A DNA stretch of 64,000 bases from Solirubrobacterales bacterium 67-14 (GTDB lineage Bacteria; Actinomycetota; Thermoleophilia; Solirubrobacterales; 70-9). The notes below the pieces were generated by a model. It made no database searches. It was not told where the DNA came from and worked only from the letters and a program-made list of their open reading frames with translations. Position numbers and translations under genes: made by a program. Positions 1 to 7,095 of this stretch are shown here, one piece after another. Where the stretch lies: the NCBI GenBank assembly GCA_001897355.1, contig MKST01000007.1, positions 1 through 64,000 of the forward strand, given 5' to 3'. Positions within the stretch are counted from its first letter, which is position 1. Every line of letters starts with the position of its first letter.

Positions 1-1313
1 GCGTTCCACTTGCCTTCCTTGGTCTTGAAGATCTGGTCGTTCTGGTCGTCCCGCGAGATCGGCCGGTTGGTCGGCACCTCGACCACCGGGATCTTGTAGA
101 TCTTCATGAACTCGGTCGCCTCGGTCAGGGCGGTGCCGGTCATGCCGGAGAGCTTGTCGTAGAGGCGGAAGTAGTTCTGCAGGGTGATCGTGGCGAGGGT
201 CTGGTTCTCCTCGCGGATCGCCACGCCTTCCTTCGCCTCGACCGCCTGGTGGAGGCCTTCCGACCAGCGCCGGCCTTCGAGGATGCGGCCCGTAAACTCG
301 TCGATGATCATGACCTCGCCGTCGACCACGGCGTAGTCCTTGTCCTTCTTGTAGAGGGACTCGGCCTTGAGCGACTGGATCAGGTGGTTGACCAGGTTGC
401 CGTTCTCGGCCATGTAGAGGTTGTCGACGCCGACGAACTTCTCGGCGTTGTCGACACCGCGCTCGGTCGGTGAGACGGTCTTGTGCTTCTCGTCATACTC
501 GTAGTCGTAGTCGGCTCCCGACGTGTCCTTGCTCTCGCCCATCGACTTGAGCTTGACCTCGGCAGGGACGCCTTCGAGCTGCTTGGCCAGACGGGCGAAG
601 GTGTAGTAGGTCTGGGCGGCTTCTTCGGGGGCGCCGGAGATGATCAGCGGGGTCCGGGCCTCGTCGATCAGGATGTTGTCGACCTCGTCGACGATCGCGA
701 AGTCATGCGCACGCTGGACCTTTTGCTCGAGTGAGCCGGCCATGTTGTCGCGCAGGTAGTCGAAGCCGAATTCGGAGTTGGTCCCGTAGGTCACGTCGCA
801 GGCGTATTTCTCGCGCCGCTCGGCCGGTTCGTCGTTCTCCTGGATCCAGCCGACGGTGACGCCGAGCATGTCGTAGATCGGCTTCATCCAGAGCGCGTCG
901 CGCTTGGAGAGGTAGTCGTTGACCGTGACCACGTGTACGGATTTGCCGCCGAGCGCGTTGAGGACGATTGCCAGGGTGCTGGTCAGGGTCTTGCCCTCAC
1001 CTGTCTTCATCTCGGCGATGGCGCCGTCATGGACGACCATTCCGCCGATCAGCTGCACGTCGTAGTGGCGCTGCCCGAGGGTCCGGAGAGCCGCTTCCCT
1101 GGTCAGCGCGAAGGACTCGGGCAGGAGGTCGTCCAGCGACTCGCCGTTCTCGGCCCGCTCGCGAATGGAGTTGGCTTCCTCGAGCAGCTCGTGATCCTCG
1201 AGTTCCTTCATTTCGGGCTCGATCCGGTTGATCGAATCGACCCTTTTCTCGTATGCCTTGAACTTGCGCCCCTCCCCCATCCTGAGCGCACGATCGATTA
1301 GCTGAATTGCCAT
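1..1313 (-). CDS. secA: SecA preprotein translocase ATPase (N-terminal 437 codons, cut by window edge)
   Basis: Motor ATPase that drives unfolded preproteins through the SecYEG channel at the cytoplasmic membrane. The visible part holds the N-terminal helix, nucleotide-binding domain 1 with Walker A MKTGEGKT (residues 102-109), the Walker B variant DEVD (209-212) followed by the typical [14 protein letters not shown], and much of the preprotein cross-linking domain. The C-terminal half lies beyond base 1. The start gives [15 protein letters not shown], matching the usual SecA N-terminus. There is no Shine-Dalgarno sequence; instead TAACCT (1321-1326) lies exactly 7 bases upstream, so the mRNA may be leaderless. 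The neighbour upstream is the ribosome hibernation gene. Identification is very secure. Confidence 0.97.
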   Translation of the reverse strand, partial: MAIQLIDRALRMGEGRKFKAYEKRVDSINRIEPEMKELEDHELLEEANSIRERAENGESLDDLLPESFALTREAALRTLGQRHYDVQLIGGMVVHDGAIAEMKTGEGKTLTSTLAIVLNALGGKSVHVVTVNDYLSKRDALWMKPIYDMLGVTVGWIQENDEPAERREKYACDVTYGTNSEFGFDYLRDNMAGSLEQKVQRAHDFAIVDEVDNILIDEARTPLIISGAPEEAAQTYYTFARLAKQLEGVPAEVKLKSMGESKDTSGADYDYEYDEKHKTVSPTERGVDNAEKFVGVDNLYMAENGNLVNHLIQSLKAESLYKKDKDYAVVDGEVMIIDEFTGRILEGRRWSEGLHQAVEAKEGVAIREENQTLATITLQNYFRLYDKLSGMTGTALTEATEFMKIYKIPVVEVPTNRPISRDDQNDQIFKTKEGKWN

Positions 1314-1320
1314 GAAGACA

Positions 1321-1326
1321 AGGTTA
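1321..1326 (-). promoter_or_regulatory. Candidate -10 box for leaderless secA mRNA
   Basis: TAACCT followed by 7 bases and then the secA ATG. Spacing fits transcription starting at the A of the start codon. No -35 box is evident. Confidence 0.4.
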
Positions 1327-1343
1327 GAGGATGTAGCTAAGGC

Positions 1344-1421
1344 GCCCCGAAACGACGGGGCCGATTACGGACCGGCTAGGTTCGATTTGCTAGGCCATAG
1401 CCCTTGCAAGTCGAACCTAGC
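1344..1421. repeat. Two inverted repeats between hpf and secA
   Basis: A small hairpin GCCCCG/CGGGGC (1344-1349 and 1356-1361) lies next to an 11-base perfect inverted repeat, GCTAGGTTCGA at 1375-1385 and its complement at 1411-1421, spacer 25. The region is transcribed ahead of secA if any hpf read-through occurs. It could be an attenuator or operator; function unknown. The GGTTCGA motif resembles a tRNA T-loop but no cloverleaf forms. Confidence 0.4.
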
Positions 1422-1443
1422 GACCGGCGAAGGCCGTCCAAGA

Positions 1444-1471
1444 CGAAGGGGCCGGTCTCCCGGCCCCTTCG
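1444..1471 (-). terminator. Perfect 12-bp stem-loop downstream of hpf
   Basis: CGAAGGGGCCGG (1444-1455) pairs perfectly with 1460-1471 across a 4-base loop, about 50 bases after the hpf stop codon. On the minus strand it is followed by TCTTGGAC, a poor U-tract, so it is a likely but not canonical intrinsic terminator. Confidence 0.55.
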
Positions 1472-1519
1472 GATCGACTGGATTTCCTCCGACCCTGGGG
1501 TCGGCTCCTTTCCCCGGTT

Positions 1520-1888
1520 CTACACTCCGGGCTGGGCGCCTCCGGCCTCGCGGCCTTGGAGGCGGTTGACAAGCTTTCGGGTCTCCCTTCGCTTCCTTCG
1601 TTTCTCCCGGTGCCGTTTGACTTGGCGACGCATGTCCTCGGCGATTTCGTGGATCGTGTGCGTCATTTCGGGGCTCGCCTCATGGGCGTGCAGCGTCACT
1701 CCCTTCAGGTGAAGCGTCGCCTCGGCCACGAATTTGTCGGCGATGGCCGGGTTCTGCTCCTCGGAGACAACAACTTCGATGCGAGCCAGCGGCGAAACCT
1801 GCTCACCAAGCCGCTTGAATCGCTGGGCCACCTGCTCACGCAACTCGTCGTTGACTTCGACGTTGCGACCACGAATGTCGATTCGCAT
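1520..1888 (-). CDS. hpf: Ribosome hibernation promoting factor, short form
   Basis: Sigma-54 modulation/S30EA-family protein that binds the 30S decoding region and inactivates ribosomes in stationary phase or stress. The 122-residue product begins MRIDIRGRNVEVNDELREQV and carries the S30AE fold (about residues 1-95) plus a strongly basic tail rich in KRHREKRRKRR. The C-terminal dimerisation domain of long HPF, common in Actinobacteria, is absent, so this looks like a short or tail-modified form. The start was chosen because AGGAGGT lies just upstream; an upstream in-frame start would add 21 unlikely residues. A good promoter precedes it at 1923-1951. It lies beside secA, a common neighbour. 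Confidence 0.9.
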   Translation of the reverse strand: MRIDIRGRNVEVNDELREQVAQRFKRLGEQVSPLARIEVVVSEEQNPAIADKFVAEATLHLKGVTLHAHEASPEMTHTIHEIAEDMRRQVKRHREKRRKRRETRKLVNRLQGREAGGAQPGV

Positions 1889-1922
1889 GGGACCTCCTGG
1901 CGGGGTTGTGTTCCTTTGGGCG

Positions 1923-1951
1923 ATGGTAGCCGGGTCACAGGATGTTGACAA
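1923..1951 (-). promoter_or_regulatory. Sigma-70-type promoter of hpf
   Basis: On the minus strand TTGTCA (1946-1951) and TACCAT (1923-1928) are separated by 17 bases. The predicted start of transcription gives a leader of about 28 bases containing the AGGAGGT ribosome site of hpf. Confidence 0.55.
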
Positions 1952-2008
1952 GGGGGGTTAGTACTGATTCCGGAATTGCCGTCCGAATTCGGCTTCCACG
2001 GCGGCTGC

Positions 2009-2653
2009 TCAGAGCCGCCGGGTGAAGGTCAGGGCCGAGACCGAGGCCGCGCCGGCCTGCCGGACCGCCCCGGCGGCCGTGGCCAGGGTCGAGCCGGTCG
2101 TCATCACGTCGTCGATCAGCAGCACCTCACGGCCACCGAGCTTCCGTGCTGCCCCCTCTAGCGGGCGGATGTCCGGCGGGTCGGCGAGCCGCCCGGCCCG
2201 GCCACGACCTCGCTGGCGGCCGTGGCCGCGCCGGGCCAGCAGCGGATCGTCCGGCAACGGCGTTCCGGTCAGTCGGGCCACCTCGGCCGCCAGCAGGGCG
2301 ACCGGGTCGAAGCCTCGCAGCCAGGTCCTGACCCGGGCCGGCGGCACCGGGACCATGATCGGCTGGCCTTCGCCCTGCGGCCCGGCCGCGTCGGCCATGA
2401 AACCGGCGATCAGCGGCCCCAGCCCGGTCAGGTGCCGGAACTTGAAGGCGCCAAGCAGCTCCCGCGCGACACCATCGTGGTCGGCGCAGGAGGCGATCCG
2501 GTCGACCCCTTCGGGCGGGTCTCCCCGCAGGACCGGCGAGCGGTTGAGCTCACGTACGCATTCGCCGCAGACCAGCACGTTCGGGTCCGCCACCCGACGG
2601 CAGAGCGGGCAGCGGGCCGGGACCAGCCAGCCACAGAAATGACCAAGATCCAT
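2009..2653 (-). CDS. comF: ComF-family phosphoribosyltransferase
   Basis: Double zinc-ribbon phosphoribosyltransferase related to ComFC, linked to DNA uptake or competence in some bacteria; the substrate is not established. The 214-residue protein has an N-terminal zinc ribbon with C15, C18, C29 and C32 and a C-terminal PRTase fold with the PRPP-binding loop VLLIDDVMTTGSTL near residues 177-190. A GGGGG ribosome-binding stretch lies directly before ATG. Genes of this family commonly stand next to hpf and secA, as here. No other competence genes are visible, so a role in DNA uptake is uncertain. Confidence 0.88.
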   Translation of the reverse strand: MDLGHFCGWLVPARCPLCRRVADPNVLVCGECVRELNRSPVLRGDPPEGVDRIASCADHDGVARELLGAFKFRHLTGLGPLIAGFMADAAGPQGEGQPIMVPVPPARVRTWLRGFDPVALLAAEVARLTGTPLPDDPLLARRGHGRQRGRGRAGRLADPPDIRPLEGAARKLGGREVLLIDDVMTTGSTLATAAGAVRQAGAASVSALTFTRRL

Positions 2654-2725
2654 CCCCCAACCATTCCCGAAAAACCCTCACAAGTGGCTCTACAGGTGCA
2701 ACAAGTGTGTGACAGCCACTTGCCA

Positions 2726-2802
2726 GAGCCGGCCCATCCATTCTTTTGTCTCGTGGGCCGGCGGGTTTAAAATGGAGGGCGGGTTGGACCCCGCCCGACT
2801 TG
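2726..2802 (-). repeat. Dispersed 3'-end palindromic repeat, copy A
   Basis: Read on the minus strand it starts AAGTCGGGCGGGGTCC, 9 bases after the stop of the upstream nucleotidyltransferase gene. Hairpin 1: GGGCGGG / CCCGCCC with a 6-base loop (2777-2796). Hairpin 2: GCCGGCCCA / TGGGCCGGC, 9 perfect pairs (2728-2736 with 2754-2762), loop containing ATGGA. It is the same element as at 18912, 46902, 49053 and, decayed, 58327. Confidence 0.85.
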
Positions 2803-2810
2803 CAGGTGTG

Positions 2811-3827
2811 TCAGTCTCTGGTGGGACCCAGGAGGCCGCCGGCGAGGAAGGCTCCTCTTTCCAGGGAGGCGCGGTCCAGCAGGACCGCTTCGCGCACGCC
2901 GGCCCCGGCGCCGATCGAGCAGCCGGCGCCGAGCACCAGCGGGCCGACCAGTTGGGCGCCTTCGCCGATCCGGGCGCCGTCGCCGATCAGGACCGGGCCG
3001 TCGATCTCGGCTCCTTCGAGCCCCTCGACCGCGCCCTCGACCCAGACTCCGGGCAGGGCTTCCTTTTCCGGCAGGCCGAGGTCGACCTCGCCGGAGAGGC
3101 CGTCGAAGTTGCTCTGCACCAGTTCCCCGATCGTGCCGATGTCATTCCAGTAGGCCTCGGTCTCGTGGGCGTAGAAGCCGATGCCGAGGTCGAGCAGCCG
3201 CGGGAAGACGTCGTAGGCCCAGTCGGCGAATCCCTCCGGGTGGCCCGGGGCGGCCAGTTTGCTCTTGCCCGGCCCGGGGAAGTGGTCGAAGATGTCCCGG
3301 TTGAACATGTAGATGCCGCAGTTGGCGAGGTCGGAGAGGGCCTCGGCCGGGTCCGGCTTCTCCTGGAAGCCCTGGATGCGGCCGGCCTCGTCGGTGATCA
3401 CCACGCCGAACTCCGAGGTGTCGGCGACCCGCCGAGTGGCCAGGGTGGCGATCCCGCCGTGGGCACGGTGGAATTCCCTCATCTCGGCGAGGTCGATGTC
3501 GGTCATCGCGTCGCCGGAGATGACCAGGAAGTCGTCTTCGAAGAAATGGGAGGCGAAGCGGACCCCGCCCGCCGTGCCGAGCAGTTCCTCTTCGAAGCTG
3601 TAGGTGAGGTCGATCCCGAAGCCGGAGCCGTCGCCGAAGTGGTCCTTGATCACCTCCGGGTACCAGTGGATGTTGGCGATCACTTCGGTGAAGCCGTGGC
3701 CGGCCAGCAGCCGCACGATGTGTTCCATGACCGGGCGGTTCAGCACCGGGACCATCGGCTTGGGCACGGCTCGGGTGACTGGCCTGAGCCTGGTGCCCAG
3801 TCCGGCGGCCAGCACCATCGCCCTCAT
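2811..3827 (-). CDS. Sugar-phosphate nucleotidyltransferase with left-handed beta-helix (mannose-1-P guanylyltransferase-like)
   Basis: Transfers a nucleotide to a sugar-1-phosphate, giving an NDP-sugar for cell-surface glycans. The 338-residue protein opens with the signature LAAGLGTRLRP (residues 6-16) and a following PKPM lysine; SGDAMTDID provides the metal-binding aspartates. A hexapeptide-repeat beta-helix follows from about residue 260. Family resemblance is closest to eukaryote-type GDP-mannose pyrophosphorylases and GlmU/RmlA-like enzymes; the nucleotide cannot be told from sequence alone. It starts inside the stop codon of the isomerase gene (TGATG overlap), so translation is coupled. 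It is the last gene of the sugar operon and is followed by repeat copy A. Confidence 0.82.
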   Translation of the reverse strand: MRAMVLAAGLGTRLRPVTRAVPKPMVPVLNRPVMEHIVRLLAGHGFTEVIANIHWYPEVIKDHFGDGSGFGIDLTYSFEEELLGTAGGVRFASHFFEDDFLVISGDAMTDIDLAEMREFHRAHGGIATLATRRVADTSEFGVVITDEAGRIQGFQEKPDPAEALSDLANCGIYMFNRDIFDHFPGPGKSKLAAPGHPEGFADWAYDVFPRLLDLGIGFYAHETEAYWNDIGTIGELVQSNFDGLSGEVDLGLPEKEALPGVWVEGAVEGLEGAEIDGPVLIGDGARIGEGAQLVGPLVLGAGCSIGAGAGVREAVLLDRASLERGAFLAGGLLGPTRD

Positions 3828-4801
3828 CAGGTCTTGCCCAGGCGCCGCTTGAAGTTCTGGATCTCGTCGACCGGCAAGGGGTCGACTCCGCGCAGGGAGG
3901 CAACTTCGACTGAAACCAGGTCACCGAACATGACCGCCCAGAACAGCCGTTCCGAACGGGTTTCGCCAAGGGTTTCCACCTCGAATACCTGAGCACCGGT
4001 CTTCTCGATCGACTCGGCGGTGAGCTTCATCCGCCGCCGTTCGCGGGCGGACTGGCCCGAGTCGGTCAGGAAGACCGCCCCGAGGCCGCCGGTCCCCTTC
4101 GACCAGGCCTCCATCAGGTTGTGATTCGCCTCGGGGATCTCCGCCGAGAAGGCGAGCTGCTTGGCGTTCTCGTTGAACTGGTTGGCCCAGCGCCTGGCCG
4201 GGGCCGTTGTGAGGCTTGCTCCATGCACGACAACGGGAGTGTCGCCTATTTGCGAAGCCAATGCCCTCGCGAGCGGTTCCATGTCCGCCTTGCGGGAGTC
4301 GAGGAAATCCGCCGCCTGTTCCAGTTCCCGCCGCACGTCGGGCGCCACCCCGGCCAGATGGGCGACGTAGGTGGCGACCACGGTCATGTAGCCGACCGTC
4401 ATCCGCGGCTGGAAGAACCCGGGCAGGCCGACCACGCCGATCCCGGCATCCCGGGCCCGGGCGCCGAGTTCGCCGCCGGTGCCGGCCACCCAGCGGTGGG
4501 TGCCCGCCTCGCCGGCGTCCTTGAAGGAGGCGAGAGTCTCTTCCGTGTCTCCCGAGTAGCTGGAAGCGAGCACCGCCCAATCGGCGGTGACCCACTTCGG
4601 CAGGCCGTAGGTACGAGAGACGATCAGCGGACCGGTCAGGCGGTCGCCGAGCAGGCCTCGCGCCAGTTCCGCCCCGATCGCGGAACCGCCCATGCCGCAG
4701 ACCACGAAGCCGGCCGAAGGGCGGGCTTTGAGTTGGGCCGAATCGACGCGCCAAAGCGCGTCGCGAATGTGGTTCGGGATATCGAGTACGTCCTCAAGCA
4801 T
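3827..4801 (-). CDS. SIS-domain phosphoglucose/phosphomannose isomerase-like protein
   Basis: Likely bifunctional phosphoglucose/phosphomannose isomerase interconverting glucose-6-P, fructose-6-P and mannose-6-P. The 324-residue protein has CGMGGSAIG (residues 35-43) and SYSGDTEET (81-89), the sugar-phosphate loops of the PGI/PMI subclass of SIS proteins, and a second SIS domain in the C-terminal half (NQFNENAKQLAF, EANHN). It sits between two nucleotidyltransferase genes, overlapping the upstream one by 8 bases and the downstream one by 1 base, which fits supply of mannose-6-P for GDP-mannose. No phosphomannomutase is visible in this window. Confidence 0.85.
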   Translation of the reverse strand: MLEDVLDIPNHIRDALWRVDSAQLKARPSAGFVVCGMGGSAIGAELARGLLGDRLTGPLIVSRTYGLPKWVTADWAVLASSYSGDTEETLASFKDAGEAGTHRWVAGTGGELGARARDAGIGVVGLPGFFQPRMTVGYMTVVATYVAHLAGVAPDVRRELEQAADFLDSRKADMEPLARALASQIGDTPVVVHGASLTTAPARRWANQFNENAKQLAFSAEIPEANHNLMEAWSKGTGGLGAVFLTDSGQSARERRRMKLTAESIEKTGAQVFEVETLGETRSERLFWAVMFGDLVSVEVASLRGVDPLPVDEIQNFKRRLGKT

Positions 4802-5774
4802 TTATGACCTCACCGACCTGATTCTTGCCAAGGACTTCATCTCCTACCGTATCCCCTGCGGCAATATTTACGCCGGGACCGATGATCGAAGCCTCCACGG
4901 TGGCGTTCGCCCCGACCTCGCTCCGGTCGAGCAGGACCGAGCCGTTGACCCTTGCCCCGGGCCCGACCTTCACACCCGGGCCGATCACCGCCCGCGGCCC
5001 GATCGTGGCGTTCGGGTCGACTTCGGCGTCGGGTGCGATGTGGACCCCGTCGCTGTTGGTCACGACCTCGGTCTGGATCCGGCCTTCGAGGATGTCCCAG
5101 GTCGCGTCGAAGTAACGCTCCGGCGTCCCGAAGTCCATCCAGTACCCCTCGAGTTCGCGGGCGTAGAGCCCCTTGCCGGTGATCGAAGGGTAGAACTCCT
5201 TCTCGATCGAAACCTCGCGCCCCGGCGGGATCTCCGCGATCGCTTCCCGCTCGAGGATGTAGGTGCCGGCGTTGATCAGGCCCGGGCCGGTCCGGTCCGG
5301 ATCCTTCTCGCTGAACTGGAGCACCTGACCGTCCTCGTCGATGTCGACCAGGCCGTAGCTGCTCGAATCCTCGACCTTGTAGAGGCCGAGCGTCGCCCGC
5401 GCCCCGGTCTCCTCGTGCTGCTTCCAGAGCGCCGTCAGGTCGAGGTCGGCGAGCACATCGCCGTTCAAGGCGAAGAACCGCTCGTCGAGATGGTCGAGCG
5501 CGAAGCGGATCGCCCCGGCGGTACCGAGCGTCTCTTCCTCGACCAGGTACTTCAGTTTCGGACCGCCCGGCTCGCCGTCACCGAGCACGCTCCTCATCTC
5601 GTCCGGCAGGAAGCCGCAGGCGAGAATCACCTCCTCGACCCCGTGGCGGCCCAGCCACTCTGTCATGTAGTTGAGAAACGGCCGGTCGACCAGGGTCAGG
5701 GCCGGCTTCGGCGTTTCATAGGTCAGGGGCCTAAGTCTCGTGCCCCTGCCCCCGACCAGTACCAATGCCTGCAA
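4794..5774 (-). CDS. Second sugar-phosphate nucleotidyltransferase (mannose-1-P guanylyltransferase-like)
   Basis: Paralogue of the gene at 2811 with the same two-part plan: N-terminal Rossmann-like catalytic domain opening VGGRGTRLRP and PKPA, aspartates in LNGDVLADLD, and a C-terminal left-handed beta-helix (about residues 245-320, repeats such as IGPRAVIGPGVKVGPGARV). It is 326 residues. The start codon is TTG; no ATG lies closer. Two such enzymes flanking a PGI/PMI gene suggest either different sugars or different nucleotides, one probably GDP-mannose. It is 19 bases downstream of UDP-glucose dehydrogenase and is likely co-transcribed with it. Confidence 0.84.
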   Translation of the reverse strand: MQALVLVGGRGTRLRPLTYETPKPALTLVDRPFLNYMTEWLGRHGVEEVILACGFLPDEMRSVLGDGEPGGPKLKYLVEEETLGTAGAIRFALDHLDERFFALNGDVLADLDLTALWKQHEETGARATLGLYKVEDSSSYGLVDIDEDGQVLQFSEKDPDRTGPGLINAGTYILEREAIAEIPPGREVSIEKEFYPSITGKGLYARELEGYWMDFGTPERYFDATWDILEGRIQTEVVTNSDGVHIAPDAEVDPNATIGPRAVIGPGVKVGPGARVNGSVLLDRSEVGANATVEASIIGPGVNIAAGDTVGDEVLGKNQVGEVINA

Positions 5775-5793
5775 TCTGTCTTACCCGCTTTCG

Positions 5794-7095
5794 TCACCGG
5801 TCCCCAGCCTTGCCGATCCCTTCGTAGAGGAATCCGGCAGAACGGAGAGTGTCGGCATCAAGGAAGTTTCGTCCGTCTATGAGCAATGGCCTCCGCATCC
5901 GAGCGGCCGCCTCAGACCAGTCGATCTCCTTGAACTCAGACCACTCGGTGACCAGCACCGCCGCGTCTGAACCTTCGAGGGCCTCCTGGGCTGTCTCTCT
6001 CATTTCTACCCCGGGCAAAAGACTCCTTGCATTACCCATCGCGACCGGGTCATATGCAAGGACTTCCGCACCTTCGCCCCGCAGCCGGGCGGAGAGGACG
6101 AGGCTCGATGCTTCCCTCATGTCATCCGTGTCCGGCTTGAAGGCGAGGCCGAGCAGGGCGATCCGCTTGCCGACCAGCGAACCGAGATGCTTTGCCAGTT
6201 TGCTGACCACCCGTCTTTTCTGGAGCTCGTTCACCTCGATCACCGAGTTCAGCAGCTGGAAGTGGTAGCCCGAGTTACCGGCCAGTAACTTCAGGGCGTT
6301 GACGTCCTTCGGGAAGCAGGAGCCGCCGAAGCCGATGCCCGGACGGAGGAAATGTGGACCGATCCGCTCGTCCATGCCCATCCCGCGGGCGACCTCCCCC
6401 ACGTCGGCGCCGACTTCCTCGCAGACGTTGGCGATCTCGTTGATGAAGGAGATGCGGGTGGCGAGATACGCGTTCGACGCGAGCTTGATCATCTCGGCGC
6501 TGGAGGTATCGGTCATCACGATCTCCCCGCCCAACGGCCGGTAGAGCGCCGCTACTTCCTCGGCTGCCGCGGCATCCTCCGGCTCGGCCCCGACCACGAC
6601 CCGGTCGGGGTTCATGAAGTCGGCGACCGCGGTCCCTTCCTTCAGGAACTCGGGGCAGGAGACATAGGCCAGACCCGGCAGTTCACGGCGGATCGAAGCT
6701 CCGGTGCCGGCCGGCACGGTGCTCTTCATGATCAGCACGTGGTCGCCATCGGCCTTCAGGTCACGGACCACGGACTGGACCCGCGAGAGGTCCGCGTCGC
6801 CGGAATAGGTCGGCGGCGTGTCGACGCAGACGAAGAGCAGCCGCGCCGAAGAGAGCAGCTCGTCCATGTCGGTGGTGAAGGTCAGGCGGTCACGGTTCTT
6901 CTCCAGCAGCTCGGCCAGGCCGGGCTCGTGGATGGTGATCTCGCCTCGGCCCAGCGCTTCGACCTTTTCGGGGATCACGTCGCGGGCGACCACCGGGTGG
7001 CCCATCTCGGCGAAACATGCAGCGGTTACGAGGCCGACCCAGCCGACCCCGACGACGCCGATCGGCGCCTTCTCTTCTAAGTTCATCTCACTCAC
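5794..7095 (-). CDS. UDP-glucose 6-dehydrogenase
   Basis: NAD-dependent four-electron oxidation of UDP-glucose (or another UDP/GDP-sugar) to the uronate. The 433-residue protein has GVGWVG (residues 16-21) as the dinucleotide loop, the STVPAGT hinge, catalytic cysteine C260 in GFGGSCFPKD, and the C-terminal UDP-binding domain (GLAFKPDTDDMREA). GDP-mannose dehydrogenase shares these motifs, so the exact sugar is not certain; neighbouring mannose enzymes keep both options open. The start is GTG, overlapping the LCP stop codon by 4 bases (GTGA); an ATG lies 3 codons later. It is part of the cell-surface glycan operon. Confidence 0.9.
   Translation of the reverse strand: MSEMNLEEKAPIGVVGVGWVGLVTAACFAEMGHPVVARDVIPEKVEALGRGEITIHEPGLAELLEKNRDRLTFTTDMDELLSSARLLFVCVDTPPTYSGDADLSRVQSVVRDLKADGDHVLIMKSTVPAGTGASIRRELPGLAYVSCPEFLKEGTAVADFMNPDRVVVGAEPEDAAAAEEVAALYRPLGGEIVMTDTSSAEMIKLASNAYLATRISFINEIANVCEEVGADVGEVARGMGMDERIGPHFLRPGIGFGGSCFPKDVNALKLLAGNSGYHFQLLNSVIEVNELQKRRVVSKLAKHLGSLVGKRIALLGLAFKPDTDDMREASSLVLSARLRGEGAEVLAYDPVAMGNARSLLPGVEMRETAQEALEGSDAAVLVTEWSEFKEIDWSEAAARMRRPLLIDGRNFLDADTLRSAGFLYEGIGKAGDR

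Noticed and set aside
1375-1421. tRNA-like GGTTCGA motifs on both strands
   Set aside because: No acceptor, D or anticodon arms can be drawn around either motif; it is a simple inverted repeat.
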